Positions 39,907-48,944 of a stretch of DNA of 64,000 nucleotides are shown here, piece by piece. The notes under the pieces were generated by a model. That model did no database searches, was not told the DNA's origin, and saw only the letters and a list, made by a program, of their open reading frames with translations. The stretch is from Geomobilimonas luticola (lineage in GTDB: Bacteria > Desulfobacterota > Desulfuromonadia > Geobacterales > Geobacteraceae). Within the stretch, counting starts at the first letter, position 1; each line of letters opens with the position of its first letter. Location of the stretch: the NCBI RefSeq assembly GCF_018476905.1, contig NZ_JAHCVK010000001.1, positions 186,001-250,000 of the forward strand. The letters are read 5' to 3'. A program made the position numbers and the translations under genes.

Positions 39907-42279
39907 TTACCTGTCCAAATCAGCCAGCACAAAGTCTATCGACCCGATGATCGCCAGAAAGTCCGCCACGAGCCACCCCCTGCTCATGAGGGGGAGGGCC
40001 TGGATGTGGGGGAAGCTGGGAGTCTTGATCCGGACCCGGTACGGGACGTTGAGGCCGTCGGAGACGACGAAGTAGCCGTTTTCCCCCTTGGGGGCCTCGA
40101 TGGCATGGTAGCACTCCCCGGCCGGCGGCGCCATCCCCCGCGTCGAGTTGACGAAGTGGTGGATGAGGGACTCGATGTCGTTGAGGGTGTCCCGCTTCCG
40201 GGGGAGGACGAAGCGGTAATCGTCGGTGATCCAGCGGCCGTCGGGCATGTCGTCGAGGCACTGCCGGACGATGCGGAGCGACTGGTGGATCTCTCCCATC
40301 CGGACCCGGTAGCGGGCCCAGCAGTCCCCCCCTTCGGCCGTCACCACGTCGAAGTCGAACCGCTCGTAACCGGCATAGGGAATTTTCCGCCGCAGGTCCC
40401 ACTCCACCCCGCAGGCCCGCAGGTTGGGTCCGGAAAGCCCCCACTCCATGGCTTCCGCAGCGGTTATCTTCCCCACTCCCTTGAGTCGGGCGGTGAAAAT
40501 CGGATTTTCCTTCAAAAGATCCTCGTATTCCTTGAGCCTTGACGGCATCCAGGCGAGGAGCTCCCGCACCGGTCCTTCCCATCCGTCGGGGAGGTCCTCG
40601 GCCACGCCGCCGATCCGGAACCAGGCCGGGTGCATCCGGCCGCCGGTGATCTGCTCCACGATGTCGAATATCTTTTCCCGGTCGGTAAAGGTGTAGAAGA
40701 CCGGGGTCATGGCCCCCACGTCGGCGGCGAAGGTACCGAGCCAGACCAGGTGGCTGGCGATGCGGAACAGTTCCGCCAGCATGACCCGGATGGTAACGGC
40801 CCGGTCGGGGACGGTGATGCCGCAGAGTTTCTCCACGCTCGTCACGTAGGCCAGGTTATTCTGCACCCCCGCCAGGTAGTCGATTCGGTCGGTGTAGGGG
40901 ATGAACTGGTTCCAGTGCTGCCGTTCGCCGATTTTCTCCGCCCCCCGGTGATGGAAACCGATGTCCGTATCCATGTCGACGATCTCCTCGCCGTCCAGCT
41001 TCAGGACGAAGCGGATGATGCCGTGGGTGCCGGGATGCTGGGGACCCAGGTTCAGGACCAGGTGCTCCTCGTCGATCCGCTCGAAGAAGTCGGCGGCGGG
41101 CAGGGGCTGGCGGCGGCGGGCGTCGTCGACGGTGTAGGGAGGCATCTCCGTGGCCCGAAACGGGTGCTCCTTCCGGAGGGGATGCCCCTCCCAGTCGGGG
41201 GGCATGAGGATGCGCCGCGGGTCGGGGTGGCCGGCAAAGCGGATGCCGAACATGTCGAAGACCTCCCGCTCATACCAGTTGGCGGCGGGAAAGACGGGAG
41301 TGGCGCTGGGGAGCTCGGGGGCATCACCCTTGAGCCCGGTCTTGATCCGGATATGGCCGGGGGTGTCGAAGCAGAGGAGGTGGTAGTTGAGGGTGAAGTC
41401 GGGAAACCGCTCCCGCTCCCGGCGGCACGACTCGTCCACGGCAGCCAGGTCCTCAAGGCGGCGGAAGGGGTTGGTGCCGCGGTTTTTCAGAAACTTCAGC
41501 ACCTCCGGGACCAGTTCCGCCGGAGCCCGGTAGGTAAGCATATCGGTGGCGTTCCCGTCCAGGGCCACCCGTCCTTCGAAAGCACGCTCCAGCTCACCGG
41601 CCAGGCCGAAATCGGGCAAGGGATGCTTCGGCGCGGGGGGGCGCCACATCTCGTCGGAACGGGGCATCCAGAACCGGGGGTGCTGCACCGACGTGCCACG
41701 AATTGCGGTCCCCTCCATGCCGGGGCCGCGGGTATCGCGAGACTTGGTCACCCCATCCACCAGGATCGGCGCCGTGGTCCCCTGGGTCCCCCCCGGAAGG
41801 TGGAGCACCGGCCGGGCCGGCCGTTCGCCCCGTCTGATCTTTTCCTGGAGGAGCATGAGCCCCTGGAGGAACGCCTCGGGGCGGGGGGGGCAGCCGGGGA
41901 CGTACACATCCACGGGGAGGATCTGGTTCACCCCCTGCACCACGCTGTAGACGTCGTACATACCGCCGGAGTTGGCGCAGCTACCCATGGAGATGACCCA
42001 GCGGGGCTCGGCCATCTGCTCGTAGAGGCGGAGTATGGAGGGGGCCATCTTCTTGAACACTGTTCCGGCGATCACCATAAGGTCCGCCTCCCGGGGGGTG
42101 CCGCGCAGCACCTCGGCCCCGAAGCGGGAAATGTCGTAGCGGGAGGTGAAGGAGGTCATCATCTCGACAAAACAGCAGGAGAGGCCGAAGAACATCGGCC
42201 AGAGGGAGTTGGCCCGCCCCCAGTTGATGAGATCGTCCAGGCGGGTGAGAAGGATATTGTCGGGGGTTTCAGTTTCCAT
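39907..42279 (-). CDS. nuoBCD: Fused NADH-quinone oxidoreductase subunits B, C and D
   Basis: 790 residues in one frame. NuoB part, about 1-200: N2 cluster ligands Cys35-Cys36 (LSCCFVEMM), Cys101 (GSCANSGG) and Cys130 ([10 protein letters not shown]). NuoC part, about 225-395, with the signature [20 protein letters not shown] near 334. NuoD part, about 400-790, with [16 protein letters not shown] near 411 and the end DFVLADLDR. Forms the quinone-reducing module. NuoCD fusions are common in enterobacteria; the triple BCD form is much rarer and, as I recall, known from Geobacter. It overlaps nuoA by 11 bases. Confidence 0.96.
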   Translation of the reverse strand: METETPDNILLTRLDDLINWGRANSLWPMFFGLSCCFVEMMTSFTSRYDISRFGAEVLRGTPREADLMVIAGTVFKKMAPSILRLYEQMAEPRWVISMGSCANSGGMYDVYSVVQGVNQILPVDVYVPGCPPRPEAFLQGLMLLQEKIRRGERPARPVLHLPGGTQGTTAPILVDGVTKSRDTRGPGMEGTAIRGTSVQHPRFWMPRSDEMWRPPAPKHPLPDFGLAGELERAFEGRVALDGNATDMLTYRAPAELVPEVLKFLKNRGTNPFRRLEDLAAVDESCRRERERFPDFTLNYHLLCFDTPGHIRIKTGLKGDAPELPSATPVFPAANWYEREVFDMFGIRFAGHPDPRRILMPPDWEGHPLRKEHPFRATEMPPYTVDDARRRQPLPAADFFERIDEEHLVLNLGPQHPGTHGIIRFVLKLDGEEIVDMDTDIGFHHRGAEKIGERQHWNQFIPYTDRIDYLAGVQNNLAYVTSVEKLCGITVPDRAVTIRVMLAELFRIASHLVWLGTFAADVGAMTPVFYTFTDREKIFDIVEQITGGRMHPAWFRIGGVAEDLPDGWEGPVRELLAWMPSRLKEYEDLLKENPIFTARLKGVGKITAAEAMEWGLSGPNLRACGVEWDLRRKIPYAGYERFDFDVVTAEGGDCWARYRVRMGEIHQSLRIVRQCLDDMPDGRWITDDYRFVLPRKRDTLNDIESLIHHFVNSTRGMAPPAGECYHAIEAPKGENGYFVVSDGLNVPYRVRIKTPSFPHIQALPLMSRGWLVADFLAIIGSIDFVLADLDR

Positions 42280-42706
42280 CAGTATCCTTGAACCGCTCGC
42301 GCGATGGGCCCCAATCTAAACCACCTTTTATCCAGAGCCAGATCAGCCCCAGAAGGAGTACCACGATAAAAAAGGAGATATGGATGAGGCCGGGGAACCC
42401 CAGCTTGTCCCAGGCCACGGCCCAGGCGAAGATAAAGACCGCCTCCACGTCGAAGACGATGAAGAAGATGGCAACCAGGTAGAAGGGAACCGGGTAGGCG
42501 AGCCGGGCGGTGCCGGTGGGGATGACCCCCGATTCGTACGCCATGGCCTTGACGTCGCCGCGCCGTCGGGCACCGAGCCACCAGGCGGCCAGGAGGAGCA
42601 CCCCGATGAGGAGCACCGCCACGGCCGTGTAGGCGACAAGGGGCACCAGCTCCCCCTGGAGAGGAGAAACGGATTGCACCCCAAAGGTGGTTGGCGGTTC
42701 TGACAT
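42269..42706 (-). CDS. nuoA: NADH-quinone oxidoreductase subunit A
   Basis: 145 residues, three TM segments, with [20 protein letters not shown] and [15 protein letters not shown] as the family signatures. I chose ATG 42706 (MSEPPTTFG) because AGAGGAGA sits six bases upstream; the frame is open five codons further to GTG 42721. First nuo gene; 49 bases after the thioredoxin stop on the same strand, with no clear promoter between. Confidence 0.96.
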   Translation of the reverse strand: MSEPPTTFGVQSVSPLQGELVPLVAYTAVAVLLIGVLLLAAWWLGARRRGDVKAMAYESGVIPTGTARLAYPVPFYLVAIFFIVFDVEAVFIFAWAVAWDKLGFPGLIHISFFIVVLLLGLIWLWIKGGLDWGPSRERFKDTDGN

Positions 42707-42755
42707 CGGTCTCCTCTGCACATGACCTTACTGGCCGCGTAGCGGCATCTGCCTG

Positions 42756-43217
42756 TCAATGTTCCTGGCGGACCACCCGCCTGAACCAGGCAATGAGGGA
42801 GTTTTTGTCGCGGGAGCCGCTAAAGGAATCGAGCACCCTCCCCTGCCGGATGATGAGGAGGGCCGGTATCCCCCTGATGCCGAACCGTTGGGCAAGCCGG
42901 GGGTTTTCCTCCGTATTGACCTGCACGACGGCTGTCTGTCCGGCCAGTCCCCTGGCCACCTCTCGCACCACCGGTGCGAAGTCGCGGCAGTGCGGTCACC
43001 AGGGGGCCCAGAACTCGGCCAGCACCGGAACCGGATAGGCGTTTACGAACGGGTCGAAACTCTGGTCGGTGAGGGTGACCGGCGCCGTATGGAGGGGGGG
43101 CAAGGGGACACGGCAGTTGCCACATCTCCCCGCTTCCCCTTCACGGCTTGCCGGGACCCGGTTGGCGGTGCCGCACCGGGGGCAGGCCACAATATAAGTA
43201 GTGATGTCGGTCGTCAT
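42756..43217 (-). CDS. Selenocysteine-containing thioredoxin with N-terminal zinc ribbon (TrxC-like); UGA read as Sec at residue 74
   Basis: One 153-residue protein if the in-frame TGA at 42996-42998 is read through. N-terminal zinc ribbon Cys12-x2-Cys15 and Cys32-x2-Cys35, as in thioredoxin 2. Then the thioredoxin fold: AEFWAPW, TGA at the place of the first redox Cys, PHC (so U-P-H-C), RDFAPVV, and the cis-Pro loop GIRGIPALLI. Both halves are in the same frame and each is family-like. Just after the UGA the mRNA forms TCGCACC-GGT-GGTGCGA (42963-42979), a bSECIS-like hairpin whose loop starts 24 bases past the UGA and contains two G. ATG 43217 has GGTGGAG upstream. A pseudogene is the alternative. 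Confidence 0.88.
42963..42998 (-). promoter_or_regulatory. Sec codon UGA and bSECIS-like hairpin
   Basis: TGA at 42996-42998; 16 bases later a seven-pair perfect stem TCGCACC / GGTGCGA with loop GGT (42970-42972), extended by one U-G pair. Distance and small G-containing loop fit the bacterial SECIS pattern recognised by SelB. Confidence 0.75.
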
Positions 43218-43245
43218 GCTCCACCCTTCCGCCGATTCCCCGTGC

Positions 43246-43662
43246 TCACAGCCTGGACCCGGCCCTGGCGGCGAGGTGTTCGCCGATCTGCCGATCCATC
43301 TTGGAGATGTGGTTGATGAGCCAGTCCACCATCATGTGGTTGGTCTGGAGTATGACGGGGAGCGAGGCGCCGTCCGTGGCCAGCTGCTGCTTCAGATCGT
43401 TGAGCCGGGAGACGAACTGCTGGTGCTGTCGCCGGTGCTCCGTGTACCCCGGGAAGTTGCTGTTGACCTGTATCCGCTCCTCGTCGCGGAAGTGGGTCCG
43501 TACGTAGTCGCCGAGAAAATCCAGCAGGCGGGCGATCTCCTTCTGCCCCTGGCCGCTGTCACAGGCCTTCAGCAGTTCGTCGAAACGGCGGAACAGTTCC
43601 TGGTGCTGCCTGTCAATTTCCGCCACGTTTATGGCAAGTTCCGGTCGCCATGCTACTCCCAT
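43246..43662 (-). CDS. Bacteriohemerythrin
   Basis: 138 residues, single-domain hemerythrin. All di-iron ligand motifs are present: IDRQHQELF, THFRDEERI, HRRQHQQFV and HISKMDRQ. Binds O2 reversibly; in anaerobes thought to sense or carry oxygen. Lies between peroxiredoxin and the Sec thioredoxin on one strand. Confidence 0.95.
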   Translation of the reverse strand: MGVAWRPELAINVAEIDRQHQELFRRFDELLKACDSGQGQKEIARLLDFLGDYVRTHFRDEERIQVNSNFPGYTEHRRQHQQFVSRLNDLKQQLATDGASLPVILQTNHMMVDWLINHISKMDRQIGEHLAARAGSRL

Positions 43663-43710
43663 GGTAAAGGTATCTCCTTCTCACGTGGTATGTATCAATC
43701 AAGCGTGTGT

Positions 43711-44178
43711 TTACTTTTGCTGCTGCAGAAAGTCAAGGACCGCCGCCGGATGGTCCTCGGCCTTGGCCACCTTCGGCCAGTGCCTGACGACCTTCCCATC
43801 CGGGCCGATGACGACCGTGGAGCGGATGATGCCGGTGGTCTTCTTGCCGTACATCACTTTTTCACCGAATGCGCCGTAAGTCGCCATCATCTTCGCTTCG
43901 GGGTCGGAGAGAAGGACGAAGGGGAGGTTGAAGTCGGCGATGAACTTGTCGTGGGATTTGAGGCTGTCCTTGCTGACACCGAGCACCACCGCATCCAGAC
44001 TGGTCAGGGATTGATGATGGTCCCGGAAGCCGCATGCCTCCTTGGTGCACCCCGGCGTATTGTCGCGGGGATAGAAATAGATGATGACGGTCCTGCCGAC
44101 GTACTCCTTCAACGAATGCATCCTGCCGTCGCTCCCGGCCAGTTCGAAGGCCGGTGCCGGCTTCCCTTCCAGTGACAT
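43711..44178 (-). CDS. bcp: Thioredoxin-dependent peroxiredoxin (Bcp/PrxQ)
   Basis: 155 residues. DNTPGCTKEACGFRD holds peroxidatic Cys and resolving Cys five residues later, the PrxQ pattern. GKPAPAFEL at the N-terminus is typical. Reduces H2O2 and alkyl peroxides with electrons from thioredoxin; the thioredoxin 500 bases downstream on the same strand is a natural reductant. Confidence 0.95.
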   Translation of the reverse strand: MSLEGKPAPAFELAGSDGRMHSLKEYVGRTVIIYFYPRDNTPGCTKEACGFRDHHQSLTSLDAVVLGVSKDSLKSHDKFIADFNLPFVLLSDPEAKMMATYGAFGEKVMYGKKTTGIIRSTVVIGPDGKVVRHWPKVAKAEDHPAAVLDFLQQQK

Positions 44179-44230
44179 CGCTTTCTCCTCTTCAGTGTGG
44201 TGGACTTCCGCCCGACAAGTGTACCACAGA

Positions 44231-47200
44231 TTACTCCGTTATCAGCCGGGGAGGTACGTCACCCGCGACCGGCACGATCTTCACGAAGCGGGTGCGGCAG
44301 CGGGCAACGGCATCCTCCACCCAGTCCGCCTCCTCTTCCTGGTGGGAGTGGAGGAGTTCCCGGTGGTAGATGAGGAGAAGTTCCTCGACCTGGGTGATAT
44401 CATCCTCCTCAAGGTCGCGGACCTCCACCGACGCTCCCCGGGCAATCCGGCGCCGGAGGGCATCGCGGGTCATCCCCAGCTCTTCGTCCAGGTGACAGTA
44501 AACGGTGCCACCGGTCATGCCGGAGCAGAGCCATGGCCCCGGGTCCCCCAGCACCACCGCCCGGCCGGCGGTCATGTATTCGAAGGCAAACCCCTTGATG
44601 TTGGCCTGCCCGGCCAGGTTGCCGGCGGTGTCGTTACGGGGGCCGCGGAGCCGTCCGCCGATCACCACGTCCGCCCCGGAGAGGCGAATGCCGGCCCGGC
44701 TGTCGGCGTCCCCCTGGATGATGAAGGTCCCCCCCTGGGCGCCGTAGGCGAGCCCCTTCCCCACCGAGCCCCCCACCCGCTGGCCGTTGCGGTTCTCCCC
44801 CTTGAGTATGACGATCTTCCCCCCCCGGGCAGATTTGCCGACCCCGTCCTGGGCCCCCCCCTCGACACGAATGTTGATGCGGGGGATGTTGAAAGCCGCC
44901 AGGCCGTTGCCGGGGATGGCATCGCGGTGGAAGTGGAGGAGCGCCTGGTTGCCGCCGCCGAACCGCCCTTCCTGGAGACCGCGCACCATGGTGCCGGCCA
45001 GATGGGTGCCGATGGCACGGTCGGAACTGGTGGCATTGTCGTCATCGTAGCGAACCCGTTCCTCGCCGGCGTCGAAGGCATCGGTCACCAGGTTGGAAAC
45101 GAGGGAGGTAAGGTAGTTGAGGGGTTTGCGGATGATGCGCACCTTGCTCTCCACCAGTCTCATCGCCACAGCCGGAATGGGGGCCAGGAGTTCCGCCAGG
45201 TCGAGGCGGTCGAGTCCCCGGCTCTGGACGAGAAGATCAGCCCGGCCCACCAGGTCCTGGGTCCGCTTGAAGCCGAGCCGGGCGGTGAGTATCTTGATTT
45301 CCCGTGCCATCCCCCGGAAGAAGGTGGTTTCGTAGATGACGCCGTTTTCCAGTACCCGGGGGACGAACCGCTTCAGCCCCCGCTTTTCCGCCTCCTCCAC
45401 GGTCTCGATCTGGGTGGCGATCCCCACGTGGCAGGTCCCGAGATGGCAGCCACGGCAGGCGGTGCAGCCGATGATGATCATGGCCATGGTGCCGAAGCCG
45501 ACCCGGTTGGCCCCCAAGAGCATGAGCTTCAGGACGTCACGGCCGGTACGGGCGCCGCCGTCGGCCCAGATCTCCACCTTGTGGCGCATCCCCGCCTGGG
45601 TCAGGGCACGGTGTGCCTCCCGCACCCCGATCTCCGCCGGGAAACCGACGAACTTTATGGCATGCTTGCGGGCCGCTCCGGTCCCTCCGTCGTAACCGCT
45701 GATGGTGATGATGTCCGCCCCCGCCTTGGCGATGCCGAGGGCAATGGTGCCGATTCCCGCCACCGCCGGCACCTTGACCGAGATGCGGGCGCGGGGGTTG
45801 GCGGTGCGGAGCTCCTCGATGATCTGGGCCAGGTCCTCGATGGAGTAGATGTCGTGGTTGTTGGAGGGAGAGATGAGGGCGACCCCCGGCGTGGCGTGCC
45901 GCGCCGCGGCGATCTTCTCAGTCACCTTGAAGCCGGGGAGATGCCCTCCTTCCCCCGGCTTGGCCCCCTGCCCCACCTTGATCTCCAGGAAGTCCACCGA
46001 ATTGAGGAACTCCATGGAGACCCCGAAACGGCCGGAGGCGACCTGCTGCCCCCGGTTGTGCCGGTAGGCGTCGAGCATGTCGGCGATCTCCCCCCCCTCG
46101 CCGTTCATGCAGACGATGTTGAGACGGCGGGCCGCCTCGGCGTAGATGCGGAAGGGGGTCTCCCCCTGGGAGCCGAAGCTCATGGCGGAAAAGAGGATCG
46201 GGAGGCTATGGCCGCCGATTCCCGTATCCACCTCCTCCGGATCGACGGAGAGCTCCTCGGGAAAACGGAAGTCGATGAGGTGACGGACCGCCAGGGGATT
46301 CTCCCCCTCCAGCTGCTGGATGAGACGGGACAGGTCGGCGTAGGTCTCCTCCATCTTGGCCACCGCGCCGACCATCTTCCAGATGCGGGGATAGAGGCGG
46401 AACTGCACCTGGGCCGGCTCTTTCACCTTGCTCCGGGCCACTGCGGTACGGCTCCGGTTCTCCACCTCCAGCCGGGCCAGGGTAAGCCCACCCTCGCCGG
46501 AACCGCAGAAATTGGGGGTCTCGAATATCTCTGCCAGGTGGCGGCAGAGGCCGATGGATGCGAAATACTTGCCGTAGCCGCCGATCTCATGGGTCCCCAT
46601 GGTGGAGATCACCTTCTCCAGCCCCTTGGCAAGGACGGAGAGGAGGTTGGGGATACCGTTCTCCTCTTCCCGCGCCAGCTCCCACATGAGGTAGGGGGAG
46701 AGGGCATCGGCCCCCATGCCGAGGGCGAAGATCAGGTCGTGGAGGTTGCGAAGCGCACCGGAGCGGACCACCAGGGATACCTTTCGCCGCAGGCTCTCCC
46801 CGTCGGCGAGGATCGCCTCCTTGAGCCCCTTGTGGAGCACCGCCACCGCCAGATAGGGATCGAGGAAATCCCGGCCGGATGAGAAGACGCCCGCGTCATC
46901 CAGCACGAGGAGACGGGCACCCCGCCTGACGGCCCCGATCGCCTCCGCCGTGAGCCGGGCGGCGGCCTGGTCGATGGTCTCGCCGCGGCGGAGGGCACAG
47001 GAGAGGGTACGGCAACTCCGGAGGCCGAAATGGGCACGGAGCGCTTCCAGGGTGCAGGTGCCGAATTTCTCCGCCGCCACGCCGTCAGCCGGAGAAATTT
47101 CTCCCGGCCGGCCACCGGTCAGAAGCGGCACGTCGAGGGCCACGCTCCGTTCGGCCTTCCCCCGCAAGGCGGGGCGCGGGCCGAGATAAACCCGGATGGA

Positions 47201-48763
47201 GAAGTGCTCCGCCTCCCGCTCCCGGTCGATGGCCGGGTTGGTCACCACCGCAACCTGTTCCTTGAAGTAGTCGGAGAGGTTCTGGCGCAGGTTGGAGAGG
47301 GCCGCCAGCGGGCCATCGTAACCGAGGGAGGCGATGGGGTCCTGGCCGGTGCGCGCCATCTCCCGCAGGTTCTGCAGGTCGGTGCTCTTCCAGGCCAGGG
47401 CGGAGAGGAAATTGTCGCGGAGGTAGCGGGCATTTCCCCCTTTCCCCCTCTCCTTTTGCGGGGAAGGGGAGTTGAGTTCCGCTCCGTTGGTGACTGAAGC
47501 AGCGTGTGCAGCCAGGTTGGTCCGGCGGCGGAACAGATGGTAGGCCTCGTTCCGGAGTTCCTGGTGCTCCAGCACCTGTACCCGTTTGCCGGGGGTGAGG
47601 CGGAGGCCGACCTTCTCCCCCGGCGCCAGGGGTTTTGGATCAGAGGCGATCTCCTCGTGGGGGACCACCCCCAGCTCGGAGGAGGCGAACAGCTCCTTTT
47701 CCGTCTCGCCGAACCAGAGGGGCCGAAGCCCCATGGCATCCACGCTGAAGACGCAGAGGTCGCGGTGGCGTGCGATGATTGCGGCCGGCCCCTGGGCGGA
47801 GGCCTTGAGGTAGCGGCGCATCCAGCCGTACATGGCCTGCAGCTCGGGTGAATACTGCTCCATCTGGCTGAAGATGGGGGGGAATACCATCTCCATAGCC
47901 TCGAAGAGGGTGAGGCCTGACCGGAACATGAGTCCCTCCAGGGTCCGGTTCAGGTCCTGGGAGTCGCTGCCGTCCCAGGTGAGGTCGATCCCCATCATCC
48001 GGGCCTCTTCCCGCAGCCGGGCGATGGTGTTGATCTCGCCGTTGTGGCCGAGAAGGGAGAAGGGCTGGGCCCGCAGGACCGTAGGGAGGGTGTTGGTGGA
48101 GTAGCGGCTGTGGCCGATGGTGGCAGCGGAGAGGAAATCCCGCCTTTTCAGTTCCGGATAGTAGCGGGAGAGAACCTCCGGCGCACCGTGAACCTTGTAA
48201 GCGGCGACGGTAGTGGAGAGGGATGCCACGTGGACGGGAAAGCGCCGCTCCAGCTCCAACTGCAGGCCATAGAGGAGCGCGGGTGCCGTGGACGGGTCGG
48301 GGCAGAGAACTGCCATCTGCCGGAAGAGCGGCTCCCCCGCTTTCGCCATGGCGGAAAGCACTTCGTTTCTGACGAGGCCGTCCCGCTCCACCAGCAGTTC
48401 CACGCCGGCAGCGCGGCAGCACTCGCCAATGGCAGCATGCAGGTCCGGTGTGGCGGCAAGGTCATCCCGGGGGATGAGGAGGTGCCCTACGGCAAAGCCC
48501 GCCGTCTCGGCCAGGGCCGGGTCGAGGCCCGCCCCGGCAAGGATCTCCCGCCAGATAAGGCGGGGGATGTCGGTGAGAATACCGCAGCCGTCCCCTTCGC
48601 CGTTGATCTCGCCGGCCCGGTGCCCCATCTTGATGAGGGCCTCTATTGTCCGCTGCACATTGCCGTGGGTCGGCCGCACCTCCTTGTTGACGTAACAGAT
48701 GATGGCGCAGGCGTCCCTTTCGACGGGAAACTGGCCAGACGGGTCGCGATGGGGGGCTAACAT
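44231..48763 (-). CDS. gltB: Glutamate synthase, large (alpha) subunit
   Basis: 1510 residues. N-terminal class-II glutaminase: catalytic Cys19 in ERDACAII after an 18-residue propeptide, with GDGCGIL. Then the central and FMN-binding TIM-barrel domains (GGGEHLPG-type, SVKVPAVAGIGTIALGIAKA) and the 3Fe-4S motif CTACRGCHLGTC, and a C-terminal GXGXG beta-helix. Converts glutamine plus 2-oxoglutarate to two glutamate. SD AGGAG lies six bases before ATG 48763. No GltD lies next to it. Residues about 430-445 (NSPSPQKERGKGG) look repeat-derived (47431-47476). Confidence 0.95.
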   Translation of the reverse strand: MLAPHRDPSGQFPVERDACAIICYVNKEVRPTHGNVQRTIEALIKMGHRAGEINGEGDGCGILTDIPRLIWREILAGAGLDPALAETAGFAVGHLLIPRDDLAATPDLHAAIGECCRAAGVELLVERDGLVRNEVLSAMAKAGEPLFRQMAVLCPDPSTAPALLYGLQLELERRFPVHVASLSTTVAAYKVHGAPEVLSRYYPELKRRDFLSAATIGHSRYSTNTLPTVLRAQPFSLLGHNGEINTIARLREEARMMGIDLTWDGSDSQDLNRTLEGLMFRSGLTLFEAMEMVFPPIFSQMEQYSPELQAMYGWMRRYLKASAQGPAAIIARHRDLCVFSVDAMGLRPLWFGETEKELFASSELGVVPHEEIASDPKPLAPGEKVGLRLTPGKRVQVLEHQELRNEAYHLFRRRTNLAAHAASVTNGAELNSPSPQKERGKGGNARYLRDNFLSALAWKSTDLQNLREMARTGQDPIASLGYDGPLAALSNLRQNLSDYFKEQVAVVTNPAIDREREAEHFSIRVYLGPRPALRGKAERSVALDVPLLTGGRPGEISPADGVAAEKFGTCTLEALRAHFGLRSCRTLSCALRRGETIDQAAARLTAEAIGAVRRGARLLVLDDAGVFSSGRDFLDPYLAVAVLHKGLKEAILADGESLRRKVSLVVRSGALRNLHDLIFALGMGADALSPYLMWELAREEENGIPNLLSVLAKGLEKVISTMGTHEIGGYGKYFASIGLCRHLAEIFETPNFCGSGEGGLTLARLEVENRSRTAVARSKVKEPAQVQFRLYPRIWKMVGAVAKMEETYADLSRLIQQLEGENPLAVRHLIDFRFPEELSVDPEEVDTGIGGHSLPILFSAMSFGSQGETPFRIYAEAARRLNIVCMNGEGGEIADMLDAYRHNRGQQVASGRFGVSMEFLNSVDFLEIKVGQGAKPGEGGHLPGFKVTEKIAAARHATPGVALISPSNNHDIYSIEDLAQIIEELRTANPRARISVKVPAVAGIGTIALGIAKAGADIITISGYDGGTGAARKHAIKFVGFPAEIGVREAHRALTQAGMRHKVEIWADGGARTGRDVLKLMLLGANRVGFGTMAMIIIGCTACRGCHLGTCHVGIATQIETVEEAEKRGLKRFVPRVLENGVIYETTFFRGMAREIKILTARLGFKRTQDLVGRADLLVQSRGLDRLDLAELLAPIPAVAMRLVESKVRIIRKPLNYLTSLVSNLVTDAFDAGEERVRYDDDNATSSDRAIGTHLAGTMVRGLQEGRFGGGNQALLHFHRDAIPGNGLAAFNIPRINIRVEGGAQDGVGKSARGGKIVILKGENRNGQRVGGSVGKGLAYGAQGGTFIIQGDADSRAGIRLSGADVVIGGRLRGPRNDTAGNLAGQANIKGFAFEYMTAGRAVVLGDPGPWLCSGMTGGTVYCHLDEELGMTRDALRRRIARGASVEVRDLEEDDITQVEELLLIYHRELLHSHQEEEADWVEDAVARCRTRFVKIVPVAGDVPPRLITE
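47431..47476. repeat. R5-like purine/pyrimidine-rich stretch inside gltB
   Basis: CCCCCTTTCCCCCTCTCC, then GGGGAAGGGGAG, an imperfect hairpin like R5. It encodes the low-complexity NSPSPQKERGKGG between the conserved segments NLAAHAAS and NARYLRDNF. Weaker match than the nuoJ case. Confidence 0.45.
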
Positions 48764-48820
48764 GGGAACTCCTGTATTCTCTGGTCCGGCGGTTTAACTC
48801 CGATGCCGCGTTCAGCTACA

Positions 48821-48849
48821 GGTATAGCAGAGGGAAGAGCAACAGGCAA
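48821..48849 (-). promoter_or_regulatory. Candidate promoter of gltB
   Basis: Minus strand: TTGCCT (48844-48849), 17-base spacer ending TGC, TATACC (48821-48826). About 50-base leader. Confidence 0.45.
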
Positions 48850-48885
48850 GCGGCAGAGAACGGCGACAACGGCGGGCAGGCCGGG

Positions 48886-48914
48886 TTGCACCGTCGGGGA
48901 TTAGGTGGTACACT
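48886..48914 (+). promoter_or_regulatory. Candidate sigma-70 promoter of the Lys/Glu-rich protein gene
   Basis: TTGCAC (48886-48891), 17-base spacer, TACACT (48909-48914), 30 bases before the start codon. Confidence 0.5.
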
Positions 48915-48944
48915 TCTCAAAATTTCATCCGTTGGAGGTTTACC

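Noticed and set aside
42707-42755. TTGACA before nuoA as a promoter
   Set aside because: The hexamer overlaps the thioredoxin stop, and no -10 box lies at a workable distance.
42996-42998. Reading the thioredoxin as a pseudogene broken by a stop codon
   Set aside because: The stop is TGA at the redox-Cys position, both halves are intact, and a bSECIS-like hairpin follows; selenoprotein is the better reading.
44081-46882. A 933-codon plus-strand frame antisense to gltB
   Set aside because: Shadow of gltB; His/Gly/Asp-rich composition typical of an antisense frame.
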